DNA of 41,935 bases from NCBI GenBank assembly GCA_022013895.1, contig JAKLPK010000039.1, positions 1 through 41,935 on the forward strand, written 5' to 3'. Below the pieces are notes generated by a model. It searched no databases, was not told the DNA's origin, and saw only the letters and a list, made by a program, of their open reading frames with translations. Made by a program: the position numbers and the translations under genes. The DNA comes from Cellulomonas sp. Its GTDB lineage: Bacteria > Actinomycetota > Actinomycetes > Actinomycetales > Cellulomonadaceae. Of this stretch, positions 1 to 10,391 are shown piece by piece. How positions within the stretch are numbered: position 1 is the stretch's first letter; each line of letters opens with the position of its first letter.

Positions 1-2125
<2,125 letters not shown>

Positions 2126-2170
2126 GCCCTCGGAGCTCACCGGCCCGGCAGTGAACGGGCGGGCAGTGCA

Positions 2171-2198
2171 CGGGCCCGGCGGTCGACCGCCGGGCCCG
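2171..2198. terminator. Perfect 28-bp palindrome between convergent genes
   Basis: The 28 bp form a perfect palindrome. As RNA this is a 12-bp GC stem (arms start CGGGCCCGGCGG) closed by a UCGA tetraloop on either strand. It sits between the end of nrdF and the end of the convergent phosphotransferase-like gene, so it probably serves as a bidirectional terminator. There is no U-tract, which is common in actinobacteria. Confidence 0.7.
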
Positions 2199-2203
2199 AC
2201 CTG

Positions 2204-2953
2204 TCAGCGGGTGACCTCGACCATCGCGCGGACCAGCCCGGCCGCCCGCGGGACGAGCTCGCGTTCACCGGGCACCAGCCACGGTTCGACGATCCGGTGC
2301 GCCGCTGCCGAGTCGAGTGCGGCGTCGGGCAGCGCGGCGGAGGCGTGCAGGAACGCGGCGAGCAGGGCCCTCGCCGCGCGGGCGTGCTCCTCACCGTCGT
2401 CGCAGGCGACCTCGGCGATGAGCAGTGCGGTGGTCGCCACGTCGACGTGCGGGGAGCCCAGGGTCGCGCTGCCCCATGCCACGACCGACGGGCCGTGCTC
2501 GTCGGAGAGCACCACGGTGCCCGGGTGCAGGTCCAGGTGGACGATGACGTGACCGGCACGTGCCCCCGGCAGCAGGTCCTCGGGCACCGGGACCGCATGG
2601 AGCTGGGCCTGCAGATCGGCGAGCAGCCGTGCGGCGTCGACGATCGGCACCTCACCGGAGGCCAGACCCTGCAGCAGCGTCGGGCCGTGCAGCCGTTCCA
2701 TCTCGAGGTCCGGGCCGCCGCGGTGCACGGCCCACGGCACCGGGACGCCGTGCGCCGCGAGGTGGGTGAGCAGCTGGGCCTCCGCACCGGCATCGGCCCC
2801 CGAGCGGTAGCGCCGGAGCACCCGGGTGTCGTCGAGCGCGTAGAGCGTGGCGAAGGCACCCGCATCCATCACCGGGCCCGGATCGTCGGGACCGGCCGCG
2901 GCGTGCGGGTGGGGCACCGTGTGGCCGTTGGCGTCGACGTGCGCGTGCACCAT
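2204..2953 (-). CDS. Phosphotransferase (APH/choline-kinase fold) family protein, probably a pseudokinase
   Basis: The 249-residue protein has the C-terminal lobe pattern of the aminoglycoside phosphotransferase/choline kinase fold. The catalytic loop reads HLDLHPGTVVL where active members have HxDxxxxN, so the aspartate is kept but the Mg-binding asparagine is threonine. The next metal-binding motif, usually IDW, reads VAW, so that aspartate is missing too. The lipophilic LLADLQAQLHAV helix before the loop is typical. The N-terminus is His-rich (MVHAHVDANGHTVPHPH). It starts at ATG 2953 and converges on nrdF. The fold assignment is fairly safe; loss of activity is inferred from the two substitutions, and no substrate can be named. 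Confidence 0.75.
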   Translation of the reverse strand: MVHAHVDANGHTVPHPHAAAGPDDPGPVMDAGAFATLYALDDTRVLRRYRSGADAGAEAQLLTHLAAHGVPVPWAVHRGGPDLEMERLHGPTLLQGLASGEVPIVDAARLLADLQAQLHAVPVPEDLLPGARAGHVIVHLDLHPGTVVLSDEHGPSVVAWGSATLGSPHVDVATTALLIAEVACDDGEEHARAARALLAAFLHASAALPDAALDSAAAHRIVEPWLVPGERELVPRAAGLVRAMVEVTR

Positions 2954-3017
2954 TCAGTGACGGTATCCCGCGGCTCCGCCACGTGCCCGGGATTCGTCGA
3001 CCGGGCCGGGCGCCGAC

Positions 3018-3839
3018 CTACCCGGGAAGGCGGGCGAGCCGCCGCAGCCGGTGCACCGCCTGCTCATGGCTGGCCGGTAGATGCTCCGTCCAGACCCGGA
3101 CCGGACGACGGGTGACGGCGCCGACCTCCAGCCGTGCGCAGCGCCGGACGATCGCTTCCTGGAGAGTGTCGACGCGACCCGTCAGGTCCAGGTCGCTGTG
3201 CGCCAGCACGACGAAGACCCCGCCGCCGAGGCTCGCCATCGGCTGCGCTGCGCCGAACGTCTCCCGCAGACCTGCGCCGACCGCGGCCGAGCGGGCGGCC
3301 CGCAGGTACGGGGACACGATGCCCGCGGCGACGTCGACCAGGACCAGCTCGTGGGTGCGGGCCGGCGGCAGCGACAGTCGCTCGCCCTCTGCGTAGGTCT
3401 CGGCCAGGCGGACCACGAAGTACTGGTGCGTCGGGAGCCCGGTCTCCGGGTCCATCGCGCTGCCGTTCACCGCGGCGCCGGCCTGTGCATCCGCCCAGCC
3501 CTCGGCGACCGCGCGGACCACCTCCAGGGGCGGCGGCCCCAGCTCGGCGGCACGGTAGAGGCAGGCCAGGTCGTCGAGGGCCTCCCCGATGCCCACACCG
3601 ACGTCACCGCGGGCGCGGCCGAGCTCCTCGGCGGCCTCCAGGGTGTCGGCCCGCGCGACGAGGGCCGAGACAAGGGGGTCCACCGCCGGGTGGTACCAGT
3701 CCGACGGCCGCAACCAGATCGAGTCGAGACTGGTCGCGCGCCACCGTTCTCGCAGGCCGCCACCCGAGGGGGGGCCTGCGTCCGTTGCGGTGCTCACATC
3801 TGATGAGAGCGGGGTGCGGGCGGAACGTGACGCGACCAC
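3018..3839 (-). CDS. Degenerate GGDEF-domain protein
   Basis: The C-terminal half (residues about 125-270) follows the GGDEF fold: MDPETGLPTHQYF matches the usual DPLTGLPNRRxF entry, HELVLVDVA the first strand, and ASLGGGVFVVL sits where RxGGDEFxVL should be. The active-site signature is therefore GGGVF. The metal/GTP residues are lost and no diguanylate cyclase activity is expected. The N-terminal half is an alpha-helical segment of unknown role starting with a WLRPSDWYHPAVDPL stretch. The GTG at 3839 is the longest start; GTG 3797 is an alternative. It is transcribed divergently from the sigma-factor fusion across 80 bp, so shared regulation is plausible. Fold confidence is moderate; function is unknown. 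Confidence 0.65.
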   Translation of the reverse strand: MVASRSARTPLSSDVSTATDAGPPSGGGLRERWRATSLDSIWLRPSDWYHPAVDPLVSALVARADTLEAAEELGRARGDVGVGIGEALDDLACLYRAAELGPPPLEVVRAVAEGWADAQAGAAVNGSAMDPETGLPTHQYFVVRLAETYAEGERLSLPPARTHELVLVDVAAGIVSPYLRAARSAAVGAGLRETFGAAQPMASLGGGVFVVLAHSDLDLTGRVDTLQEAIVRRCARLEVGAVTRRPVRVWTEHLPASHEQAVHRLRRLARLPG

Positions 3840-3919
3840 ACTCAGGTTGTCGTGCAGTTCACCCGATCTGCCCTGTGTGACACTCTTGTGAGTCGGGCTG
3901 CGACGGGAAGCGGGGCACG

Positions 3920-6900
3920 GTGACGATCGACGGTCTGGAGCACGGCGCCCTCGGTGACGCCGAGCTGCTCGCAGCCGTCCGCAGTGGGAACCAGGCCTCG
4001 TTCGCCCAGCTCTACGACCGGCATGCGAGTGCCGCGCTCGTGGTCGCCCGGCAGTACACGGACTCCCCGCAGGATGCGGAGGACGTCGTCGCCGACTCCT
4101 TCGCCGCGGTGTGGTCCGCGCTGCGCAACGGCAGCGGACCGCAGGAGGCGTTCCGCGCCTACCTGTTCACCGTGGTGCGCCGGGTCGCCGCCGTGCGTCG
4201 CGACCAGGGCCGCCGCACCGAGCCGACCGATGACGTCGCGACGTTGGAGGCCGGCACCGTCCCGATGGCCGGCGCCGACGACCCCACCATCGAGGGATTC
4301 GAACGCTCGGTCGTCGCCCGGGCCTTCCGGTCGCTGCCCGAACGGTGGCGGGTGGTCCTGTGGCACAGCGAGGTCGAGGGGCTGTCGCCGGCGCAGATCG
4401 CACCGCTGCTGGGCCTGAGTGCCAACAGCACCGCAGCACTTGCCTATCGCGCGCGCGAGGGGCTGCGGCAGGCGTACCTGGCCGAGCACCTCGCGACCCC
4501 GCTCGACGAGGGCTGCCGAGCGGTCGCCGGCAAGCTCGGCGGCTATGTGCGCGGTGGGCTCGGTCCCCGGGAGACCCGGCAGGTGGCCGACCACGTCGAC
4601 GGCTGCCTCGAGTGCACGGCCCTGGTGGCCGAGCTCGGCGACGTCAACCACGGGATGCGGGCGGTCATCGCCCCGCTCGTTCTCGGTGTCCTCGCGGCGG
4701 CGACGCTGGCCAAGGGGCTGCCGATCGGCGGGGGTCTGGCGGCGCTGCCGTTCGGGCTCGGGGCGGGTGCCGGTGCGGGTGCTGCGTCCTCCGGTACCGG
4801 AGGAGCTGCTGCGTCCTCGGGAACGGGTGGTGCCGCCGCGGGGGGTACCGGCGGTGCCGCGGGCACGGGGACCGCCGGCACGGCCGGTGCGGGCACGGTG
4901 GGTGCGACCGGAGCGGTGGGGACGGCCGGGGCCGGTGCGGGAACGGCTCTCGGTGGTGGCGCCGCTGCCGGTGCCGCCGCCGTCGCGGGAGGTGCGGCGT
5001 CGGGAGCCGCTGCCACCGTCGGTGGCGTGCTCGCCGCGCTCGCTGCGCTGCCTGCGGTGGCCGTCGCCGCCGTGGCCGTCGCGGTGGTGGCGGTGGCCGC
5101 GACGGTGGTGGTGGTCGCGCAGGCGGTGGGTGGGGGAGTCCCCGCCGCGGACGGGCCGGTCCCGACGTCGATCACCTCCAGCTCGGCCGAGCAGGACGCG
5201 CCGGCCCCGGACATGTCCCCCGGCCAGCAGCCCGAGCTGGAGCCGACGTCCGCGGTGTTGGCTCCACCGGCCACCGCGACCGCCCTCCCGACGGCCGCCG
5301 CTCCGACGAGCCCCGCTGCGACGGAGCCCGCCACCACGCTCGCCGAGCCCCAGCCGGAGGCGAACCCGACGCCGGTCGCGACCGCGACCCCCGAACCCGA
5401 CCCGGCCGAGGTCGTCGTGGACGTCCCCGACGGGGGGCTGTCGCTCACCGCGGGGCTGGACGACCAGACGCTCACCCTGGGCATCTCGAACGTCGGCGGG
5501 CAGGATGCGACGGCGGTCACGGCCGAGGTCCTGCTGCCGACCGGCGTCAACCTCACCGGTCTGCTGGAGGGGAACCTCATCGCCTCGGTCGGGGCGGCCG
5601 TCCCGGCGGCATCCACGTCCTGGGTGTGCGTGCGCGGCAGCGGTGACGTCGCGGCGCGCTGCACGGTCGGCTCGCTGGCCGCGGGTGCCCGTACCGAGCT
5701 GGTCCTGCACGTCTCGGTGGACGAGTCGTACGAGGCGTCGGACGGCGCCGTCGGGCTGCGCTTCGACGGCGTCGCCGGCCCGTCGGTGTCGTCACTCCCG
5801 GTTGTGATCGCCGCAGCCCCGGCCCGGATCGCGTTGCGTGGGTCCGTCCCGGCGGTGGCACTGGTCGAGGGGCGTAGCCGTACCCTCGCCGTCGTCGTCG
5901 CCAACGAGGGCGCCGTCGCGACCACCACCTCCGCACCCGCGCGGGTGGAGATCGCCCTGCCGACGGGGGTGCGCAGCACCACCTCGACCAGCGGGCGGTG
6001 GACCTGCACCCCGGGCACCGGAACGATCGTCTGCACCGCGGCGATGCCGGGGCGGTCCACCTCGACGCTGCAGCTCGACCTGGTGGCGCGGCCCGGCGGC
6101 GCCTCGGCGAGCGGCACGGTGGGACTGAGCTTCGGCCCCACGCGCTTCGTCGGTACCGCCCTCGTGCCCTACTCCGTCGTCGCACCCGCCCGCCTGGCGG
6201 TCACCACGACCCCCGAGCCGGATGCCCTCGCGCTCGGCGCCGCGACGGACATCCCGGTGACGGTGACCAACTCGGGAGCGTTGCCCTCCGAGCAGGTCAC
6301 CCTCACCCTCACCCGCCCGGCCGACGCCGCGTGGGCCGGGGCCGCGACGGGTGACGGCTGGACCTGCCAGATCATCGACGAGGCCCAGCTCTGCTCGCAC
6401 GACGGGCTCGCGCCGCAGGCCGGGGCCTCGCTCGACGTCCACCTCACGGCCGTCGCCGGGAGGTTCGACGGGCTCGGTGACCTGACCGTCGCCGCGAACG
6501 CCGAGGACGCGGATGTCGACGGGGCCGTCACCGTCGGGCTGAACGCCCGTGCGCCGGTCGTCACCGTCGGCACCACGGGCGCCCGGCTGCTGCTCACCGA
6601 CGGGGAAGCGGGCACCGTCTCGTTCTCCGTCGACGTCGCCGCGGGGGCCGATGCGTCCGGCGTCACCGCCACGGTGACCCTGCCCGCCGGGATCGCCTAC
6701 GCCCCCGATGCGGGGGAGCAGACCCCCGGCTGCGTGCAGGGGGACAGCGAGCGCCAGGTGGTGTGCGATCTGGGGGTGCTGACCGCCGCGACCAGCACCC
6801 AGGTGCTCGTCCACGTCCAGGCATCCCGGGCCGTCACCGCGGCGACGATGATCGCTGTCTCCGCCGATGGCGGGATCACGGCGAGCGGCTCCGTGCCGGT

Positions 6901-7870
6901 GGTGTCCTCCTCGGGCGGGCTCGTCCCGCGGGCGTCGTTCACCGGCGATGTGCACGTGACCCAGGTCGGCGCACCGCTGCTGTCCTGCACACCGTCCATC
7001 GTCTGCGGCTGGGTGGTGGACCAGGGGCTCTGGGACAACAACGGTCTGGCGATGACCCCGCTCGACGACGCGCCCCCGCAGCAGGTCGACCGTCCGGAGG
7101 TGGGGGCGAACTCCTCCACCACCTCGTTGGTGGCCCCCGCCGGGGCGTCCGTCCTGTGGGCCGGGCTGTACTGGTCGGCAGATGCGGCTCCGGGCGACAG
7201 CTGGAGCACCGACCGGGACGTCGTGCGGCTTGCCGGTCCTGGTGTGGAGTCCACCGAGGTCCGCGGTGCCGTGATCACGGAGGTGACCGACCGCGCCTCC
7301 GGTCGGTACTACCAGTCCTATGCGGAGGTCACCGATCTGGTGGCGGCGGGTGGGGCGGGCACTTGGTCGCTCGCCGACGCCGCCATCGCGACGCCGGCGG
7401 CGCAGACCGACACCGCCAACTACTACGCGGGCTGGGCGCTCGTCGTCGTCTACGGAACGCCGAGCCCGGCATCGACGACGGCGCGATCGGTCACGGTGTA
7501 CGACGGTGGGTCGTGGATCGGGACGGCGGCCGCGGCGCCGGCGTTCGAGTTCGCCACCGAGGCCGGGACCCAGGCGACGATCGGGGTCGTGGCCTGGGAA
7601 GGTGACGGGATCTCGACGAGGGACCAGCTGCTGCTCAACGGCTCGGCGCTGACACCGTTGCGGTGGAACGGTTCGACAGGGTCGGCCAACAACGCCTTCG
7701 ACTCGACGGCGACCGGCTGGGGGCACCTCAACTCGCTGGGCGTCGACGTCAAGCCGTTCGCGCCGGTGCAGATGGCATCCGACATCGGATCGCTCACCGC
7801 GACGACCGCCGGTGACCAGTACCTGATCGGTGTCGTCACGGTGGAGTCCGAGGTCCCGACCGTCCCGTAG
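3920..7870 (+). CDS. ECF sigma factor fused to zinc-finger motif, membrane segments and Ig-like/DUF11-type exterior
   Basis: This is one uninterrupted frame of 1316 codons from GTG 3920. Residues about 1-190 form an ECF sigma-70 factor: region 2 (FAQLYDRHASAALVVARQYT) and region 4 (LPERWRVVLWHSEVEGLSPAQIAPLLG). Residues 224-231 (HVDGCLEC) give an HxxxCxxC anti-sigma zinc-finger motif. A hydrophobic stretch follows at about 246-265, a Gly/Ala/Thr low-complexity run to about 365, a strong membrane helix at about 370-404, and a Pro/Thr-rich linker to about 495. Four Ig-like (DUF11/CARDB-type) repeats, each with paired cysteines, fill about 497-1005. A C-terminal module (SFTGDVHVTQVG, LWAGLYWSADA, YAGWALVVVYG) resembles actinobacterial surface proteins. 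The layout suggests a membrane-tethered sigma factor with an external sensor, as in ECF groups with long C-terminal extensions. Proteolytic release is inference. Confidence 0.88.
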   Translation: MTIDGLEHGALGDAELLAAVRSGNQASFAQLYDRHASAALVVARQYTDSPQDAEDVVADSFAAVWSALRNGSGPQEAFRAYLFTVVRRVAAVRRDQGRRTEPTDDVATLEAGTVPMAGADDPTIEGFERSVVARAFRSLPERWRVVLWHSEVEGLSPAQIAPLLGLSANSTAALAYRAREGLRQAYLAEHLATPLDEGCRAVAGKLGGYVRGGLGPRETRQVADHVDGCLECTALVAELGDVNHGMRAVIAPLVLGVLAAATLAKGLPIGGGLAALPFGLGAGAGAGAASSGTGGAAASSGTGGAAAGGTGGAAGTGTAGTAGAGTVGATGAVGTAGAGAGTALGGGAAAGAAAVAGGAASGAAATVGGVLAALAALPAVAVAAVAVAVVAVAATVVVVAQAVGGGVPAADGPVPTSITSSSAEQDAPAPDMSPGQQPELEPTSAVLAPPATATALPTAAAPTSPAATEPATTLAEPQPEANPTPVATATPEPDPAEVVVDVPDGGLSLTAGLDDQTLTLGISNVGGQDATAVTAEVLLPTGVNLTGLLEGNLIASVGAAVPAASTSWVCVRGSGDVAARCTVGSLAAGARTELVLHVSVDESYEASDGAVGLRFDGVAGPSVSSLPVVIAAAPARIALRGSVPAVALVEGRSRTLAVVVANEGAVATTTSAPARVEIALPTGVRSTTSTSGRWTCTPGTGTIVCTAAMPGRSTSTLQLDLVARPGGASASGTVGLSFGPTRFVGTALVPYSVVAPARLAVTTTPEPDALALGAATDIPVTVTNSGALPSEQVTLTLTRPADAAWAGAATGDGWTCQIIDEAQLCSHDGLAPQAGASLDVHLTAVAGRFDGLGDLTVAANAEDADVDGAVTVGLNARAPVVTVGTTGARLLLTDGEAGTVSFSVDVAAGADASGVTATVTLPAGIAYAPDAGEQTPGCVQGDSERQVVCDLGVLTAATSTQVLVHVQASRAVTAATMIAVSADGGITASGSVPVVSSSGGLVPRASFTGDVHVTQVGAPLLSCTPSIVCGWVVDQGLWDNNGLAMTPLDDAPPQQVDRPEVGANSSTTSLVAPAGASVLWAGLYWSADAAPGDSWSTDRDVVRLAGPGVESTEVRGAVITEVTDRASGRYYQSYAEVTDLVAAGGAGTWSLADAAIATPAAQTDTANYYAGWALVVVYGTPSPASTTARSVTVYDGGSWIGTAAAAPAFEFATEAGTQATIGVVAWEGDGISTRDQLLLNGSALTPLRWNGSTGSANNAFDSTATGWGHLNSLGVDVKPFAPVQMASDIGSLTATTAGDQYLIGVVTVESEVPTVP
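4760..5030 (+). repeat. Gly/Ala/Thr low-complexity coding repeat inside the sigma fusion
   Basis: Imperfect tandem codons encode short blocks such as SSGTGGAAA (twice in a row) and GTAGTAGAG. The run separates the zinc-finger/first hydrophobic segment from the main membrane helix and looks like a flexible linker. Such GC-rich tandem coding repeats are prone to length changes between strains. Confidence 0.7.
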
Positions 7871-7926
7871 GTGGTGTGTGGGGTGTCTGTCGGGGTGCCG
7901 CGGGGTGCTAGCCGGGTGCCCAGCGG

Positions 7927-8562
7927 TCAGACGATGCCGTACAGCCGGTCGCCGGCGTCGCCCAGGCCCGGGACGATGTAGGCCTTCTCGTTGAGACGCT
8001 CATCGACCGCCGCGACGACGACCTTCACATCGGCGCGGTCGCCGACGAACTTCTCGACGGTGGCCAGGCCCTCGGGCGCGGCGATCAGGCAGATCGCGGT
8101 GACGTCGCGGGCGCCGCGGGTGAGCAGGTAGTCCATCGCCGCGACCAGGGTGCCGCCGGTGGCGAGCATCGGGTCGAGCAGGAAGCACTGTCGGCCGGAC
8201 AGGTCGTCGGGCAGCCGGTTGGCGTAGGTGATCGCCTCGAGCGTCTCCTCGTCGCGGCGCATGCCGAGGAACCCGACCTCGGCGGTCGGCAGCAGCCGGG
8301 TCATGCCCTCGAGCATGCCGAGCCCGGCGCGCAGCACGGGGACCACCAGCGGGGGCGGGTCGGCGATCTTCACACCCGTGGTCGCGGTGACCGGGGTGCG
8401 GATCTCGACGTCATGCACCGCGACGTCCCGGGTCGCCTCGTAGGCGAGCAGGGTGACGAGCTCGTCGACGAGCTGCCGGAACGTCGGCGACGGGGTGTTC
8501 TCGTCGCGCAGGACGGTCAGCTTGTGGTGGACGAGGGGGTGCTCGGCGACGTGCAGGCGCAT
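7927..8562 (-). CDS. upp: Uracil phosphoribosyltransferase
   Basis: This 211-residue cytosolic enzyme joins uracil to PRPP to make UMP in pyrimidine salvage. The N-terminal [13 protein letters not shown] and [13 protein letters not shown] are family signatures, the PRPP-binding loop is D130PMLATGGT138, and the C-terminal uracil-site region contains [13 protein letters not shown]. Length is normal. It starts at ATG 8562, 82 nt from the divergent tadA gene, and its 3' end faces the sigma fusion. An NCS2 permease that could import uracil is encoded at 22905-24236, not adjacent. Confidence 0.97.
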   Translation of the reverse strand: MRLHVAEHPLVHHKLTVLRDENTPSPTFRQLVDELVTLLAYEATRDVAVHDVEIRTPVTATTGVKIADPPPLVVPVLRAGLGMLEGMTRLLPTAEVGFLGMRRDEETLEAITYANRLPDDLSGRQCFLLDPMLATGGTLVAAMDYLLTRGARDVTAICLIAAPEGLATVEKFVGDRADVKVVVAAVDERLNEKAYIVPGLGDAGDRLYGIV

Positions 8563-8644
8563 GTCGGCAGCCTAGTGGGCGGCCGGCGACCGCGACCCGG
8601 GCCGTTTCCGTGACCGGGGACGTCCGGGCGGCGAAGATGGTGCC

Positions 8645-9109
8645 GTGCGAGCACACGATCACGAGGTCGCGGCCATGGGCGTGGCGCTCGACGAGGCACG
8701 GGCGGCGCTGCTCACGGGGGACGTCCCGGTCGGGGCGGTGGTGCTCGGACCCGGCGGGAAGGTGCTGGGTCTGGGCCGCAACGCCCGTGAGGCCGAGGGG
8801 GACCCGACGGCGCACGCCGAGGTGCTCGCGCTGCGTCAGGCGGCGGCGGTCACCGGTTCCTGGCGGCTCGACGGGTGCACGCTCGTCGTGACGCTGGAGC
8901 CGTGCCTCATGTGTGCCGGCGCGATGGTGCTGGCGCGGGTGCCACGGCTCGTGCTGGGGGCGTGGGACCCGAAGGCCGGGGCGTGTGGCTCGGTCTGGGA
9001 CGTCGTGCGCGACCGGCGGACCGTGCACCGGGTCGAGGTGGTGGGCGGGGTCCGGCAGGACGAGTGCGCCGAGGTGCTGCGCGAGTTCTTCGCGGAGCGT
9101 CGGCCCTGA
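8645..9109 (+). CDS. tadA: tRNA-specific adenosine deaminase (A34 to inosine)
   Basis: This 154-residue zinc deaminase of the TadA/CDA fold should convert A34 to inosine in tRNA-Arg(ACG). H57-A58-E59 supplies a zinc ligand and the proton shuttle glutamate, and P86-C87-x-x-C90 (LEPCLMCAGAM) supplies the two cysteine ligands. It starts at GTG 8645, divergent from upp, and its stop codon lies inside a 7-bp tandem repeat. A related nucleoside deaminase cannot be fully excluded, but the upp-tadA-tRNA-Ser arrangement is common in actinobacteria and fits TadA. Confidence 0.9.
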   Translation: MRAHDHEVAAMGVALDEARAALLTGDVPVGAVVLGPGGKVLGLGRNAREAEGDPTAHAEVLALRQAAAVTGSWRLDGCTLVVTLEPCLMCAGAMVLARVPRLVLGAWDPKAGACGSVWDVVRDRRTVHRVEVVGGVRQDECAEVLREFFAERRP

Positions 9110-9131
9110 GCCCTGAGCCCTGAGCCCTGAG
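9104..9131. repeat. 7-bp tandem repeat, four copies
   Basis: The unit CCCTGAG is present four times head to tail, beginning in the last codons of tadA; the first TGA is its stop codon. A fifth partial unit (CCCC) follows. Slippage here could add or remove units without altering the protein because each unit carries the same stop. Confidence 0.9.
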
Positions 9132-9144
9132 CCCCGGTCACCGA

Positions 9145-10005
9145 TCAGCGGGACGCGGTGGGCAACGGCGGCAGTCGGTCGGCGAGCGCGGTGAGCGTCG
9201 GCGAGGTCCCGGCGTGCAGCGTGAGGTCCGCGAACCGGTCGCCCCGGGTCTCGCCCCGGTTGACCACAGCCACCGGGATCTGCCGCTGGGCGGCCCGTCG
9301 CACGAACCGCAGCCCGGACTGGACGGTCAACGAGGACCCGGCGACCAGCAGCGCCTGCGCGTTGTCGACCAGGGCGTACGCCTGCGCGACGCGTTCGGCC
9401 GGCACCGTCTCGCCGAAGTAGACGATCTCGGGTTTGAGCATCCCGCCGCACGGCCCGGGGCCACCGTCGGGGTCGGGCGCCCAGCAGTCGGCGATGACGA
9501 AGCCCTCGGTCGCCTCGATGACCGCATCGGCGTCGGGCGCGATCTCGACGTCCGCGACATCGGCCGCGAACCCGGGGTTGAGCTCGTCGAGGCGCGCGGC
9601 CACCTCGGCCCGTGAGTAGCGGTGCCCGCAGCGCAGGCAGACCACCCGGTCGTAGCGGCCGTGCAGGTCGATGACGGTGGCCGACCCGGCCTGCTCGTGC
9701 AGCAGATCGACGTTCTGGGTGATGAGACCGCTCACGAGCCCGCGCTGCTCGAGCCGGGCCAGCGCACGGTGCCCGTCGTTGGGCAGTGTCCGGTGGACGT
9801 GCCGCCAGCCGACGTGGTTGCGCGCCCAGTAGGTGCGCCGGAACGCCTCGTCGGACACGAACTGCTGGTAGGTCATCGGCCGACGGGGCGGGGAGTCCGG
9901 ACCCCGGTAGTCGGGGATGCCGGAGTCGGTCGAGACGCCCGCACCGGTGAGCACCACGAACCGCCGACCGGCGAGCAGCGCCACCAGCTCGTCGAGGGTT
10001 CCCAC
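9145..10005 (-). CDS. Sir2-family NAD-dependent protein deacylase
   Basis: The 286-residue sirtuin removes acyl groups from lysines while consuming NAD+. The Rossmann signature is G21AGVSTDSGIPDYRG35, the catalytic region contains TQNVDLLHEQAG (N98, D100), and the catalytic base is H115 in IDLHGRYD. Four zinc cysteines are present: C123, C126, C174 and C186. GSSLTVQSGLRFV is the late NAD-binding motif. The overall pattern resembles class II (SIRT4-like) bacterial sirtuins rather than CobB. It starts at GTG 10005, with tRNA-Ser 73 nt away on the other strand. No adjacent acetyltransferase hints at its target. Confidence 0.94.
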   Translation of the reverse strand: MGTLDELVALLAGRRFVVLTGAGVSTDSGIPDYRGPDSPPRRPMTYQQFVSDEAFRRTYWARNHVGWRHVHRTLPNDGHRALARLEQRGLVSGLITQNVDLLHEQAGSATVIDLHGRYDRVVCLRCGHRYSRAEVAARLDELNPGFAADVADVEIAPDADAVIEATEGFVIADCWAPDPDGGPGPCGGMLKPEIVYFGETVPAERVAQAYALVDNAQALLVAGSSLTVQSGLRFVRRAAQRQIPVAVVNRGETRGDRFADLTLHAGTSPTLTALADRLPPLPTASR

Positions 10006-10078
10006 GACTCCACCGTAGGCGGGCGGGGCGCCGGCACCGATTCGGTCGCACGTGCTCGGCTCCGGTATCCTGCTCGGC

Positions 10079-10168
10079 GGTAGCGTGTCCGAGCGGCCTA
10101 AGGAGCACGCCTCGAAAGCGTGTGTGGGTGAAAATCCACCGTGGGTTCAAATCCCACCGTTACCGCCA
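10079..10168 (+). tRNA. tRNA-Ser (anticodon CGA), CCA encoded
   Basis: The acceptor arms GGTAGCG and CGTTACC pair with one G-U, followed by discriminator G and an encoded CCA (10166-10168). The anticodon stem is CACGC/GCGTG with loop CTCGAAA, giving anticodon CGA for UCG codons. The T-arm is GTGGG-TTCAAAT-CCCAC. The long variable arm between the anticodon and T stems (GTGGGTGAAAATCCAC) is the class II feature expected for serine. Confidence 0.97.
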
Positions 10169-10192
10169 TGTGGTGTCTCAGGACATCGGAAT

Positions 10193-10223
10193 AGCCCGAA
10201 CCCACGATCTGTGGGTTCGGGCT
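10193..10223 (+). terminator. Hairpin terminator after tRNA-Ser
   Basis: Perfect 13-bp inverted repeat: AGCCCGAACCCAC, loop GATCT, GTGGGTTCGGGCT. It begins 24 nt after the tRNA CCA end. The following bases (ACTTCTGTG) are only weakly T-rich. Likely terminator for the tRNA transcript. Confidence 0.8.
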
Positions 10224-10391
10224 ACTTCTGTGTGGGGGCGGGTCCGCGGGGGCGGCCGGTGGACGCAGTCACGGTCCGGGTCGTCCGGCAGGTCACACCG
10301 ACGATCTCGCCGGGCTCCTCGTGGCCCCCGAGTTCTGTCGGACCTCCTGACGCGTCCGCCAGGGCGCCAGGAACATCCTGAGCCCGAACAG

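Noticed and set aside
3842-7726. Several long antisense frames under the sigma fusion
   Set aside because: They mirror the Gly/Ala/Thr repeats and linker of the sense gene and show no domains or plausible starts.
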